Source: Pseudomonadota bacterium
Lineage (GTDB): Bacteria > Pseudomonadota > Alphaproteobacteria > Rhizobiales > Devosiaceae
Assembly (NCBI GenBank): GCA_023388175.1
Contig: JAEWGT010000007.1
Coordinates: 62,001 to 126,000 of the forward strand
Direction: 5' to 3'
Length of the DNA: 64,000 nt
The notes under the pieces are model-generated. The model had not been told where the DNA came from and did not search any database. It was given only the letters and a program-made list of their open reading frames with translations. This document shows, one piece after another, positions 42,172 through 50,192 of this stretch. Position numbers and translations under genes: made by a program. Each line of letters opens with the position of its first letter. The first letter of the stretch is position 1.

Positions 42172-42313
42172 CCTTCTCCCCTTGCGGGAGAAGGTGCCCC
42201 GAACGGGCGGATGAGGGGTCTGCGATCTGTCGGAAACCGCGGAGTGCGTGGCAATAAACGCCTCACCCGTCTCGCGCTATGCGCGATCCACCCTCTCCCG
42301 CAAGGGGAGAGGG
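42172..42313. repeat. Palindromic-pair intergenic element, family 2, copy 1
   Basis: 142-bp element. Left end is a hairpin CCTTCTCCC (42172-42180)/GGGAGAAGG with loop CTTGC; right end is CCCTCTCCC (42291-42299)/GGGAGAGGG with loop GCAAG, the complement of the left loop. Inner arms CGGATGAGGGGTC (about 42208-42220) and CCTCACCCGTC (from 42261) are also inverted repeats. Copy 2 at 45503 shares both ends. Confidence 0.85.
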
Positions 42314-42332
42314 GAACATCGGAGACCAATCC

Positions 42333-43061
42333 ATGATCCTCTTCCCCGCCATCGACCTCAAGGACGGCCAGTGTGTGCGCCTCAAGCTGGGCGACATGGA
42401 ACAGGCCACCGTCTTCAACGACGACCCCGCCGCGCAGGCAAAGGCGTTCGAGGATCAGGGTTTTGAATATCTCCACGTGGTCGATCTCAACGGCGCCTTT
42501 GCCGGTGAAAGCGTCAATGGCGCGGCTGTGGAAGCCATCCTCAAAGCCGTAAAGTTCCCTGTCCAGCTCGGCGGCGGCATTCGCAATCTCGGCCATATCG
42601 AGAGCTGGCTCGACAAGGGCCTCGCCCGGGTCATCCTCGGCACCGTCGCGGTGCGCGATCCGGCGCTGGTGAAAGAAGCCGCGCAAAAGTGGCCCGGCCA
42701 GGTCGCCGTGGGGATCGATGCGCGCAAGGGCATGGTGGCGGTGGAAGGCTGGGCAGAAACCTCAGAACTCTCCGTCATCGAACTGGCCAAGCGCTTCGAG
42801 GGCGCGGGCGTTGCTGCCATCATCTATACCGATATCGACCGCGACGGGGTGCTTGCCGGCATCAACTGGGACTCCACGTTGGAGCTGGCCCGCGCCACCG
42901 CCATTCCCGTCATCGCCTCGGGCGGCCTCGCCTCCATGGCCGATATCGAACGCATGACCCAACCCGAATATGCCGTTCTTGAAGGCGCAATTTCCGGTCG
43001 CGCCCTTTATGACGGCCGCATTGATTCACGTGAAGCATTGGCTTTGCTGAGGGCAGCATGA
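42333..43061 (+). CDS. hisA: Phosphoribosyl-ProFAR isomerase HisA
   Basis: TIM-barrel Amadori isomerase of histidine synthesis. 242 residues from ATG 42333 (MILFPAIDLKDGQCVRL, catalytic D8-region) with GGGIRN and the second-half TDIDRDGVLAGINWD and ASGGLASMADIE blocks. GGAGA lies 12 nt upstream, just outside the preceding repeat. A parS-like 16-mer lies near the 3' end. It overlaps the next gene by 4 bases. Confidence 0.96.
   Translation: MILFPAIDLKDGQCVRLKLGDMEQATVFNDDPAAQAKAFEDQGFEYLHVVDLNGAFAGESVNGAAVEAILKAVKFPVQLGGGIRNLGHIESWLDKGLARVILGTVAVRDPALVKEAAQKWPGQVAVGIDARKGMVAVEGWAETSELSVIELAKRFEGAGVAAIIYTDIDRDGVLAGINWDSTLELARATAIPVIASGGLASMADIERMTQPEYAVLEGAISGRALYDGRIDSREALALLRAA
43022..43037. 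other. parS-like site at the end of hisA
   Basis: TGATTCACGTGAAGCA, 15 of 16 matches to TGATTCACGTGAAACA (the complement of sites 3 and 4). It lies in coding sequence about 15 kb from the parAB core. Confidence 0.6.
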
Positions 43062-43387
43062 CACAGGCCCGGCCGGACAGATTTCCCTATTGGGCCTATC
43101 TGCTGGCGCTGGCCATTATCGTCCTGTTTGCGCTGGCCCCGGTCATTTCGGTCTATTTCACGTATCTGGTGGCCGAGGCTCATGGCTGCATCGTCAATGA
43201 AGCCATGGTCCAGAGCTGCATGGTCATGGGCACCGATTGGGGCGGGCTGCTCTATTTTACCGGCATTATGGGCTGGTTTGGCTTGGCCACCCTGCCCCTG
43301 GGGGGCGGCGCCCTGCTCGTCTGGCTGGCCAGCCTCATCATTCACCGCATCGGCTGGGGCCAGATGCAGAAGGGCAAGCGCATATGA
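43058..43387 (+). CDS. Small membrane protein of unknown function inside the his operon
   Basis: 109-residue protein with two or three hydrophobic segments (about 12-37 and 62-96) and a predicted periplasmic loop holding two cysteines (C44 and C54) that could form a disulfide. No family was recognised. It overlaps hisA (ATGA) and hisF (ATGA) by 4 bases each, so it must be expressed with the his genes although it is not a known histidine enzyme. The basic C-terminus (QMQKGKRI) is likely cytoplasmic. Confidence 0.75.
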   Translation: MTQARPDRFPYWAYLLALAIIVLFALAPVISVYFTYLVAEAHGCIVNEAMVQSCMVMGTDWGGLLYFTGIMGWFGLATLPLGGGALLVWLASLIIHRIGWGQMQKGKRI

Positions 43388-44163
43388 GCCTGAAGACTCG
43401 CATCATTCCCTGCCTCGACGTGGCCGGTGGCCGCGTGGTCAAGGGCGTCAATTTCGTCGATCTGGTGGATGCCGGCGATCCCGTGGAAGCGGCCATGGCC
43501 TATGATGCGGCGGGCGCCGATGAGTTGACCTTTCTCGACATCACCGCCAGCCATGAAGGCCGCGATACCATTTTCGATGTGGTGGCGCGCACGGCCGAAC
43601 ACTGTTTCATGCCGGTGACGGTGGGCGGTGGCGTCCGCTCGGTGGACGATATCCGCAAACTGCTGCTGGCAGGCGCCGACAAGGTAGCAATCAATTCCGC
43701 CGCCGTGAACGATCCCGATTTCATCGCCCGGGCCGCCGACAAATTCGGAAATCAGTGCATCGTCGTTTCGGTCGATGCCAAGGCGCGCAGCGATGGCGGC
43801 GCGGGCTGGGAAATTTTCACCCATGGCGGCCGCAAGCCGACCGGCATTGATGCGGTGGAATTCGCGGCAAGCATGGTCGAGCGCGGGGCCGGCGAATTGC
43901 TGGTGACGTCCATGGACCGCGACGGCACCAAGTCCGGCTTTGATTTGAAGCTGACCCGCACCATTGCTGATGCAGTGGAAGTGCCGGTCATCGCCTCGGG
44001 CGGTGTCGGCACCCTGCAGCATCTGGTGGAGGGCGTCACCCAAGGCCATGCCAGCGCCGTGCTGGCCGCCTCGATTTTCCATTTCGGCACCTTCACCATT
44101 CCCCAAGCCAAGACCTATATGGTCGAGCACGGCATACCCATGCGGCTCGATCGGGCTGCTTAA
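43384..44163 (+). CDS. hisF: Imidazole glycerol phosphate synthase cyclase subunit HisF
   Basis: TIM-barrel cyclase that joins PRFAR with ammonia from HisH to make IGP and AICAR. 259 residues from ATG 43384 (MSLKTRIIPCLDVAGGRVVKGVNF; catalytic D11 region) with GGGVRSVDDI and TSMDRDGTKSGFD, where the second catalytic aspartate lies. The AICAR made here re-enters purine synthesis through PurH (7961). hisE follows after 59 bp. Confidence 0.97.
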   Translation: MSLKTRIIPCLDVAGGRVVKGVNFVDLVDAGDPVEAAMAYDAAGADELTFLDITASHEGRDTIFDVVARTAEHCFMPVTVGGGVRSVDDIRKLLLAGADKVAINSAAVNDPDFIARAADKFGNQCIVVSVDAKARSDGGAGWEIFTHGGRKPTGIDAVEFAASMVERGAGELLVTSMDRDGTKSGFDLKLTRTIADAVEVPVIASGGVGTLQHLVEGVTQGHASAVLAASIFHFGTFTIPQAKTYMVEHGIPMRLDRAA

Positions 44164-44222
44164 GTTCTATTGCGGGCAGTTCGATTTCCGCCAATGGTCC
44201 GCGCTGAGGAGACCAGCCTGAA

Positions 44223-44540
44223 ATGACTCTCGAAGACCTCGAAGCGCGCATCGCTCTGCGCGCAGCGGCCTCGCCCGAAGACAGCTATACGGCCAAGCTG
44301 ATTGCCCGCGGAATGAACAAGGCCGCCCAGAAGCTTGGCGAGGAAGCCACCGAAGCCGTCATTGCTGCGGTCACCCATGACCGTGCCGAACTGGTCAAGG
44401 AAAGCGCCGACCTGCTCTATCACCTGCTGGTCGTGCTCCGGGCCGCCGATGTGCCGCTGGCCGAGGTCATGGCAGAACTCGATGCCCGCACCGCCCAATC
44501 GGGCCTGGCCGAAAAGGCCGCCCGCAAGGATAGTTTTTAG
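44223..44540 (+). CDS. hisE: Phosphoribosyl-ATP pyrophosphatase HisE
   Basis: MazG-fold pyrophosphohydrolase for the second step of histidine synthesis. 105 residues with the metal-binding helix pair KLGEEATEAVIAA (E-E-x-x-E) and DLLYHLLVVLRAAD. Monofunctional (no HisI domain). It ends directly at the coaA start (TAG|ATG), the recurring hisE-coaA arrangement. Confidence 0.95.
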   Translation: MTLEDLEARIALRAAASPEDSYTAKLIARGMNKAAQKLGEEATEAVIAAVTHDRAELVKESADLLYHLLVVLRAADVPLAEVMAELDARTAQSGLAEKAARKDSF

Positions 44541-45491
44541 ATGACCAAGCGTCAGGCTGCTCTCGATCCCTATCGCCACTTTACCAAGCAGCAATGGAGC
44601 GACCTGCGCAACGGCCAGCCCATGACGCTGACCGAGGATGACATCAAGCGGCTGCGCGCGCTGACCGACCCGATTTCGCTGGCCGAGGCCGAGGAAATCT
44701 ATCTGCCTCTCTCGCGGCTCCTGTCCTATTATGTGGAGGCCATCCAGGGCCTCAACGCGGTCTCGACCCGCTTCCTCAATACGCCGAACGACAAGGTCCC
44801 CTTCATCATCGGGGTCGCCGGCTCGGTGGCGGTGGGCAAGTCCACCACCTCGCGTATCCTGCAGGCCCTGCTCTCCCGCTGGCCCTCCAGCCCCAAGGTC
44901 GATCTCGTCACCACCGATGGTTTCCTGCACCCAAACAGGGTTCTCGAAGAACGCGGGCTGATGCAGCGCAAGGGCTTTCCCGAAAGCTATGACCGCGCCC
45001 GCTTCGTCAATTTCCTTGCCGATATCAAGTCGGGCAAGGGCAAGGTGGCGGTGCCGGTCTATTCGCATCTGGTCTATGACGTAGTGCCGGGCGAAGAAGT
45101 GATCATCGACCACCCCGATATCCTCATCGTCGAAGGCCTCAATATTCTTCAGCCCGGCGAATTGCCGCGCGACGGCGCGCCCATTCTCTTTGCCTCCGAC
45201 TTCATCGATTTCTCGATCTATATCGACGCCGATGTCGAGGACCTGCGTGACTGGTATGTCACCCGCTTCTTCCGCCTGCGCGAAACCGCCTTCCGCGACC
45301 CCACGTCTTTCTTCCGTAAATTCTCGGAAATGAGCGAGGAAGAGGCCGGTATTTTCGGGCGCAATGTCTGGCAGACCATCAACCTGCCCAACCTGCTCGA
45401 AAACGTGTTGCCGACGCGCGGCCGCGCCGATCTGATCCTCAAAAAGGGCAAGGATCACCGGGTCGAAGAGGTCAAGCTCAAGCGGCTTTGA
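44541..45491 (+). CDS. coaA: Pantothenate kinase CoaA (type I)
   Basis: First committed step of coenzyme A synthesis. 316 residues: P-loop GSVAVGKST (94-102), TTDGFLHPN, and the later VEGLNILQPG block that identifies bacterial type I PanK. Start ATG 44541 directly abuts the hisE stop. A palindromic-pair element (45503) follows the gene, probably forming the transcript end with the convergent VOC gene. Confidence 0.96.
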   Translation: MTKRQAALDPYRHFTKQQWSDLRNGQPMTLTEDDIKRLRALTDPISLAEAEEIYLPLSRLLSYYVEAIQGLNAVSTRFLNTPNDKVPFIIGVAGSVAVGKSTTSRILQALLSRWPSSPKVDLVTTDGFLHPNRVLEERGLMQRKGFPESYDRARFVNFLADIKSGKGKVAVPVYSHLVYDVVPGEEVIIDHPDILIVEGLNILQPGELPRDGAPILFASDFIDFSIYIDADVEDLRDWYVTRFFRLRETAFRDPTSFFRKFSEMSEEEAGIFGRNVWQTINLPNLLENVLPTRGRADLILKKGKDHRVEEVKLKRL

Positions 45492-45502
45492 AGGCCGCCG
45501 TC

Positions 45503-45635
45503 CCTTCTCCCCTTGCGGGAGAAGGTGCCCGAAGGGCGGATGAGGGGTCCTTATGAAAATGCGGGTGTGTGCGGGCCAAGCCCCTCACCCGTCTCGCGCT
45601 ACGCGCGATCCACCCTCTCCCGCAAGGGGAGAGGG
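45503..45635. repeat. Palindromic-pair intergenic element, family 2, copy 2
   Basis: 133-bp element with the same two terminal hairpins as copy 1: CCTTCTCCC/GGGAGAAGG (45503-45525, loop CTTGC) and CCCTCTCCC/GGGAGAGGG (45613-45635, loop GCAAG). The flanking inner parts (GGCGGATGAGGGGTCC and CCCCTCACCCGTCTCGCGCT) match copy 1; the centre differs and is shorter. It lies between convergent coaA and the VOC gene. Confidence 0.85.
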
Positions 45636-45646
45636 GAAGAAGGCGG

Positions 45647-46009
45647 CTAATACGTCCCCTGCTGCGGCTGGCTGAGGATGATGAGGTTTCCATCCGGGTC
45701 GCGCAATTTCGCCGTCTTGAAGAAATCCCCGATGGCCTTGGCCACCGGCTTGATGCCGTGCATTTCCAGCCGCGCCAGTTCTTCGGCAATGTCATCGACG
45801 ATCAGCATGGTGACGCTGGCGCCCGCCCGGTCTTCATCGCTCATGACATGCACCCAGCCACCGCCGGGCAGTTTCCATTCGGCAACGTCCTGCATGGTGC
45901 GGGCATCGGCCGGGCGGCCGAACAGATATTCGTACCAGACGAGGGAGTTGCCCAGATCTTCCACGGCAATACCGGCCAGCACATTGGTGAGGGTCATGGA
46001 CAGGTCCAT
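45647..46009 (-). CDS. VOC-family (glyoxalase/bleomycin-resistance-like) protein
   Basis: 120-residue single-domain VOC protein with paired beta-alpha-beta-beta-beta pattern (MTLTNVLAGIAVEDLGNSLVWYEYLFG and the later KTAKLRDPDGNLIILSQP, where the final glutamate/histidine metal positions are not clear). Substrate unknown. ATG 46009 is preceded by AAGAGA; ATG 45997 (MTLTNV) is the alternative. Divergent from dapB. Confidence 0.75.
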   Translation of the reverse strand: MDLSMTLTNVLAGIAVEDLGNSLVWYEYLFGRPADARTMQDVAEWKLPGGGWVHVMSDEDRAGASVTMLIVDDIAEELARLEMHGIKPVAKAIGDFFKTAKLRDPDGNLIILSQPQQGTY

Positions 46010-46121
46010 TTCTCTTCTTGCTTTTGCCGAATCGTAACACATGCCGCCGCTGGCGGCACCATGGTTGGCGGCGCGCGCCTGCACTGCTATAGGCGTCAGG
46101 CAATTGCAGGGAGTTTGCGGC

Positions 46122-46934
46122 ATGACCAGGCTGCGCATCATCATCGCCGGCGCCGGCGGCCGCATGGGCCAGGCCAATATCCGCGCCGTCGCCGCCCATG
46201 CCGATCTCGAACTGGTAGGGGCGCTGGACCGGCCCGGCTCTGCCGTCATCGGACGCGATGCCGGGGCGCTGGCCGGAATCGAGCCGCTGGGCGTCGCTGT
46301 CTCCGATAATGCCGCGGCGCTGGTCGAACAGGCCGATGCCATTATCGATTTCTCGGCTCCTGCTGCCAGCGTGGCGCTGGCCCAGCTTGCCGCCACCCAT
46401 GGCCTCGTCCACATCATCGGCACGACGGGTTGCCTTGAAGCAGAAGACGCCGCCATAGCCGAAGCCGGCAGGAATGGCGCGCGCATCGTCAAGTCAGGCA
46501 ATTTCTCTCCCGGCATGGTGGCGCTGGCCGTGCTGGTCGAAAAGGCCGCCGCAGCCCTCGCCGATTACGATGTTGAAATTCTCGAAATGCACCACAATCT
46601 CAAGGTCGATGCTCCTTCGGGCACCGCCCTCATGCTTGGTGAAGCAGCCGCCAGGGGCCGCGATATCGCGCTCAAGGATCATTCGGTGCGGGTGCGCGAT
46701 GGCCATACCGGGCCGCGGCAAGCCGGCACGATCGGCTTTGCCACCCTGCGCGGCGGCAATGTCATCGGCGATCACATGGTGATTCTGGCCGGTCCTTCCG
46801 AGCGGATCGAGCTCAATCACCGGGCTCAGGACCGCACCATTTATGCCAATGGCGCGGTCAAGGCGGCGCTCTGGGCGCACCGGCAGCAGCCGGGTCTCTA
46901 TTCCATGGCCGATGTGCTCGGCCTCAACGACTGA
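46122..46934 (+). CDS. dapB: 4-hydroxy-tetrahydrodipicolinate reductase DapB
   Basis: NAD(P)H-dependent step of lysine and diaminopimelate synthesis. 270 residues from ATG 46122 with GGAG upstream: GAGGRMGQANI nucleotide-binding motif (about 10-20), and the catalytic-domain motif EMHHNLKVDAPSGTALMLGE containing H158-type and K161-type residues. gpmA follows after 20 bp. The start at 46041 (in-frame ATG) is rejected because it precedes the binding motif by a non-homologous stretch. Confidence 0.95.
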   Translation: MTRLRIIIAGAGGRMGQANIRAVAAHADLELVGALDRPGSAVIGRDAGALAGIEPLGVAVSDNAAALVEQADAIIDFSAPAASVALAQLAATHGLVHIIGTTGCLEAEDAAIAEAGRNGARIVKSGNFSPGMVALAVLVEKAAAALADYDVEILEMHHNLKVDAPSGTALMLGEAAARGRDIALKDHSVRVRDGHTGPRQAGTIGFATLRGGNVIGDHMVILAGPSERIELNHRAQDRTIYANGAVKAALWAHRQQPGLYSMADVLGLND

Positions 46935-46954
46935 TCTGATTTAAGGACAAAGAC

Positions 46955-47569
46955 ATGACCGGCACGCTCATTCTCGTTCGCCATGGCCAGAGCGAATGGA
47001 ATCTTGAAAACCTCTTCACCGGCTGGCGCAACCCAAACCTGACCGAGCAGGGTCAGGGCGAGGCCCGCGCCACCGGCAAGGCCCTCAAGGCCGCAGGTAT
47101 CGTTCCGGACCTTTACTACACTTCGGCCCTGCGCCGCGCCCAGCACACGCTGGACCTGATGCTGGAAGAGATGGGCATCCTCAATGTCACGATCACCCGC
47201 AATGTCGCGCTCAACGAACGCGATTACGGCGATCTGTCAGGCCTCAACAAGGATGATGCCCGCAAGAAATGGGGCGAGGAACAGGTGCTGATCTGGCGCC
47301 GGTCCTTCGACGTGCCCCCTCCGGGCGGTGAATCGCTGAAAGATACGGCTGCCCGCACCCTGCCCTATTACGAGAGCGAGATCCTGCCTCAGCTCAAGGC
47401 CGGCAAGACCGTGCTCGTCGCCGCCCATGGCAATTCGCTGCGCGCGCTGGTCATGGCCATCGAGGGTCTGAGCCCCGAGGAAATCCTTGCCCGTGAAATC
47501 GGCACCGGCGAGCCGACCGTTTACAAGATCGGCGCCGACGGTGCGCTGGAACAGCGCGTTACTCTTTGA
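46955..47569 (+). CDS. gpmA: 2,3-bisphosphoglycerate-dependent phosphoglycerate mutase GpmA
   Basis: Glycolytic interconversion of 3- and 2-phosphoglycerate through a phosphohistidine. 204 residues with the RHG motif LVRHGQSEWNLENLFTGW (H10-region) and the second histidine in VLVAAHGNSLRALVM. It is the shorter dPGM version common in rhizobia. Its 3' end overlaps the convergent AI-2E gene by 11 bp. Confidence 0.94.
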   Translation: MTGTLILVRHGQSEWNLENLFTGWRNPNLTEQGQGEARATGKALKAAGIVPDLYYTSALRRAQHTLDLMLEEMGILNVTITRNVALNERDYGDLSGLNKDDARKKWGEEQVLIWRRSFDVPPPGGESLKDTAARTLPYYESEILPQLKAGKTVLVAAHGNSLRALVMAIEGLSPEEILAREIGTGEPTVYKIGADGALEQRVTL

Positions 47570-48605
47570 TGATCAGGGGGTCGGCCAGGCCGGCCCCTTT
47601 TTCCTGCCGCGGCTCGACATAGAGTTTCAGCGTCAGCATCCGCCCCACTGCGTAGATCGGGGTGGCCAGGGCAATGCCCATGATCCCGAACATCGTGCCC
47701 AATACTGTCATGACGCTCAGCGACCAGGCCGGGTGCAGCTTGATGATGCGCTGCTGCAGCATGGGCGTGAGGATATAGCCCTCCAGGTTCTGGATCAGCA
47801 GCAGCCCGATGGCGCCCATAATCAGCACATTGGTGTCCTGCGCGGCGAGCGTCAGCAGCACCGGCACCGCCGAAAAGATCGGCCCCAGAAACGGAATGAA
47901 GTTGAGTGCGCCCGCCAGCAGGCCCAGCACTGCAGCATTCGGCACGTCGAGCGCCCAGAGCATCAGAAAAACCAGAGTGCCGATCAGCACCATCATGGCT
48001 AGTTGCGTCACCATCCAGCCGCGCAGCGCCTCGCCCGTATCCCCCAGCGCCGCGGACACCCGCGCGCGGTGACGCGGGGGCAGCAGCAGCAGGAATCCAT
48101 CCCGATAGGCTGCCGGGTCCATGGCAAAGAACAGGCCCAGAAAGACGATAATCACCGCATTGCTGAAAATGCCCATGGTGGAGCCGAACAGCGAGCTGGC
48201 CTGATTGAACAGCCCGCCCGGATCGGGGAAGAAGGTCGTCACCATGGTTTCGATATCGGAGCGGCTGATTTCGCCGACCATGCCAAGGTCCTGCAGTTCC
48301 CCATAGATGCGGGTGATTTCCCCGATCAATAACCGCAACAGGTCCTGAACGTTGCGCCACAGGCTCACCCCGCCCAGCGAAAAGGCGATGACCACGAAGA
48401 TCAGGATGGCGAGGCTGACAATGATCAGCAGCACCGGGCGCGGCCAGGGGGCAATGCGACCCAGCGCGCGAACGGCGGCATCGAAGACGCAGGCCACAAG
48501 GATCCCTGAAAAAACCAGCAATATCGGGGTCGATACATGCCAGGCCAGAACCAGGGCCGCGGTAAGCAGGACGCCGATGACGATGGCGCTTGTGCTGCTG
48601 GTCAT
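47559..48605 (-). CDS. AI-2E family transporter (PerM-like)
   Basis: 348-residue inner-membrane protein with seven to eight hydrophobic segments, the family layout of YdiK/PerM/TqsA-like proteins: a paired N-terminal helix block, a polar middle part (VGEISRSDIETMVTTFFPD) and the C-terminal helix set with NFIPFLGPIFSAVPVLLTLA and GYILTPMLQQR. Substrate cannot be assigned; the family name does not prove AI-2 transport. Start ATG 48605. Convergent with gpmA. Confidence 0.85.
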   Translation of the reverse strand: MTSSTSAIVIGVLLTAALVLAWHVSTPILLVFSGILVACVFDAAVRALGRIAPWPRPVLLIIVSLAILIFVVIAFSLGGVSLWRNVQDLLRLLIGEITRIYGELQDLGMVGEISRSDIETMVTTFFPDPGGLFNQASSLFGSTMGIFSNAVIIVFLGLFFAMDPAAYRDGFLLLLPPRHRARVSAALGDTGEALRGWMVTQLAMMVLIGTLVFLMLWALDVPNAAVLGLLAGALNFIPFLGPIFSAVPVLLTLAAQDTNVLIMGAIGLLLIQNLEGYILTPMLQQRIIKLHPAWSLSVMTVLGTMFGIMGIALATPIYAVGRMLTLKLYVEPRQEKGAGLADPLIIKE

Positions 48606-48668
48606 AAATCCTCCGGAATTCTACCCGGTCACTAACGCATGACGGCGGGGGAATATCCAGACCTAACG

Positions 48669-48684
48669 GGATTCACGTGAAACG
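48669..48684. other. parS-like site (AI-2E/Ada gap)
   Basis: GGATTCACGTGAAACG, with the same inner 14 bases as site 5 (30496). Intergenic; about 18-25 kb from the parAB core. Confidence 0.6.
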
Positions 48685-48719
48685 CGGCGGGCCGTCCCAT
48701 AGGCCAGGCGGCGCCTGCT

Positions 48720-49604
48720 TCAGCCTCGCGTCGAAATCACCCCCGCCTCCCAGCCCAGTATCGCCCGCTTGCGCGGCACGCCCCAATGATAGCCGGTCAG
48801 TGCGCCGGATGTCCCGACAACCCGATGGCAGGGCACGACGAAGCTGATGGGGTTCTTGCCCACCGCCGCACCCACGGCGCGGGACGCCGATGGTCTGCCG
48901 ATATGCTGCGCCACGCTCGAATAGGTCGTCGCCATACCGACGGGGATTTTGAGCAGCGTCTCCCAGACCTTGACCTCGAAATCGGTGCCGATCAGCACGA
49001 TACGGACAGGCTGATCCGCGCTCCAGCGCCGGGGCTCGAAAATTCCCGCCACCAGCGACGTGATTCGGGCATCGTCCCGCGTGAACCGCGCCCGCGGCCA
49101 GCGATTGGCCAGGTCCTCGAAGGCGGTCGCAATGGACGTCTCCGCATCGGCAAAACCCAGCCCGGAAATGCCATATTCAGTCGCTGTCACGACGGCCGTG
49201 CCGAATGGCGAAGCCGCCGCGCCCCAGACCATGTCGATGCCGGCGCCGCCCGCCCGGAAAACGCCCGGCGGCATGGCTTCGTAGGTGACGAACAGATCGT
49301 GCAGGCGCGACGACGAGCTGAGGCCGACTTCATAAGTGGTGTCGAGCACGCTGGCCTGGTCGCGCAGCAGGCCTTTGGCGTGATTGAGCGCCACGGCCTG
49401 GGCGAAACTTTTGGGCGACAGGCCACACCAGCGCCGGAACAGCTCCGTCAATTGCCGCTCGCTCAGCCCGAGCGCGCGCGCGAAACGCGGCAGATCGGTG
49501 GCGTCGGGCCCATTCTCGCTGAGATAGCGGATGGCGCTGCGAATGATGTCGTAATCGCTGTCGGGGGCGAGACTGGCAAGCTGGTTCATGTCCGGCTCTT
49601 TCAT
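48720..49604 (-). CDS. Ada-like bifunctional AraC-type regulator / methylated-DNA-cysteine methyltransferase
   Basis: 294-residue protein with an N-terminal AraC-type helix-turn-helix region (about 20-100; ARALGLSERQLTELFRRWCG and the second motif AVALNHAKGLLRDQ) and a C-terminal O6-alkylguanine-DNA methyltransferase domain (about 130-290) with active-site C259 in VVPCHRVVG and the conserved YSSVAQHIGRPSASRAVGAA. It repairs O6-alkylguanine and probably activates repair genes. The N-terminal phosphotriester domain of full Ada is absent. Confidence 0.88.
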   Translation of the reverse strand: MKEPDMNQLASLAPDSDYDIIRSAIRYLSENGPDATDLPRFARALGLSERQLTELFRRWCGLSPKSFAQAVALNHAKGLLRDQASVLDTTYEVGLSSSSRLHDLFVTYEAMPPGVFRAGGAGIDMVWGAAASPFGTAVVTATEYGISGLGFADAETSIATAFEDLANRWPRARFTRDDARITSLVAGIFEPRRWSADQPVRIVLIGTDFEVKVWETLLKIPVGMATTYSSVAQHIGRPSASRAVGAAVGKNPISFVVPCHRVVGTSGALTGYHWGVPRKRAILGWEAGVISTRG

Positions 49605-49664
49605 CGGTTCGCCACAGTCCTAACCGGACTTGCGACCCGATGCGACCCGGATTTGACGGCAGGC

Positions 49665-50144
49665 TCAGCCCGTACGTCGCGCCTGCCGCAGGGCCGCGCC
49701 GAACGCCTTGGCAAAGCTCGACTTGTCGTCCCGTCCCAAAAAAGAGCCAAGCTCCAGCTCGCCCTGCTCATGGCGCAGGAAAATGCCGGTGGTCCGCTCG
49801 AACTCATCGCGCATCAGCCGCAGTCTGACCTTGGACGGCTCAAAGCGTTGCATCTGCCTGTCGCCCCCATGGCCTGAGGATGCGATTTCCAGCTGGTCGG
49901 GCCAGAGCGTCACCTGCTGCACCTGCTGCCCGCGCCGCTGCTGGCGCAGCCCGAAGGTGATGAGCCCGCCACTTGCCAGTCCAAAGGCGGCGAGACCGGG
50001 CAGCAGAAATTCCGGAATGGTGATGAGCAGGGGCGCGCCGACAATACCCGCCAGCACAAGGCCCAGCCAGCCGCCGGCCGTCTTGTAGGAACGGTCTGGC
50101 CGCAGGGTCGCTGCAAACAGAGGCGTGGTTGTGGTGGCTTGCAT
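49665..50144 (-). CDS. DUF2244-family membrane protein
   Basis: 159-residue protein with two adjacent helices (about 24-45 and 46-66) and a polar C-terminal domain (about 78-159; QQVTLWPDQLEIASSG, SKVRLRLMR, IFLRHEQGELELGSFL), matching the DUF2244 family of uncharacterised inner-membrane proteins. ATG 50144 is the only start keeping the usual N-terminus. It is divergent from nth (48-bp gap), a pairing often seen in this order. Confidence 0.8.
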   Translation of the reverse strand: MQATTTTPLFAATLRPDRSYKTAGGWLGLVLAGIVGAPLLITIPEFLLPGLAAFGLASGGLITFGLRQQRRGQQVQQVTLWPDQLEIASSGHGGDRQMQRFEPSKVRLRLMRDEFERTTGIFLRHEQGELELGSFLGRDDKSSFAKAFGAALRQARRTG

Positions 50145-50192
50145 CGAAAACTCTCTTGCTCGAAATACTGGCAGAGATTCGTGGGCGAGAGA

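Noticed and set aside
42471..42482. CACGTG in hisA (CTCCACGTGGTC)
   Set aside because: Flanks differ from parS at most positions.
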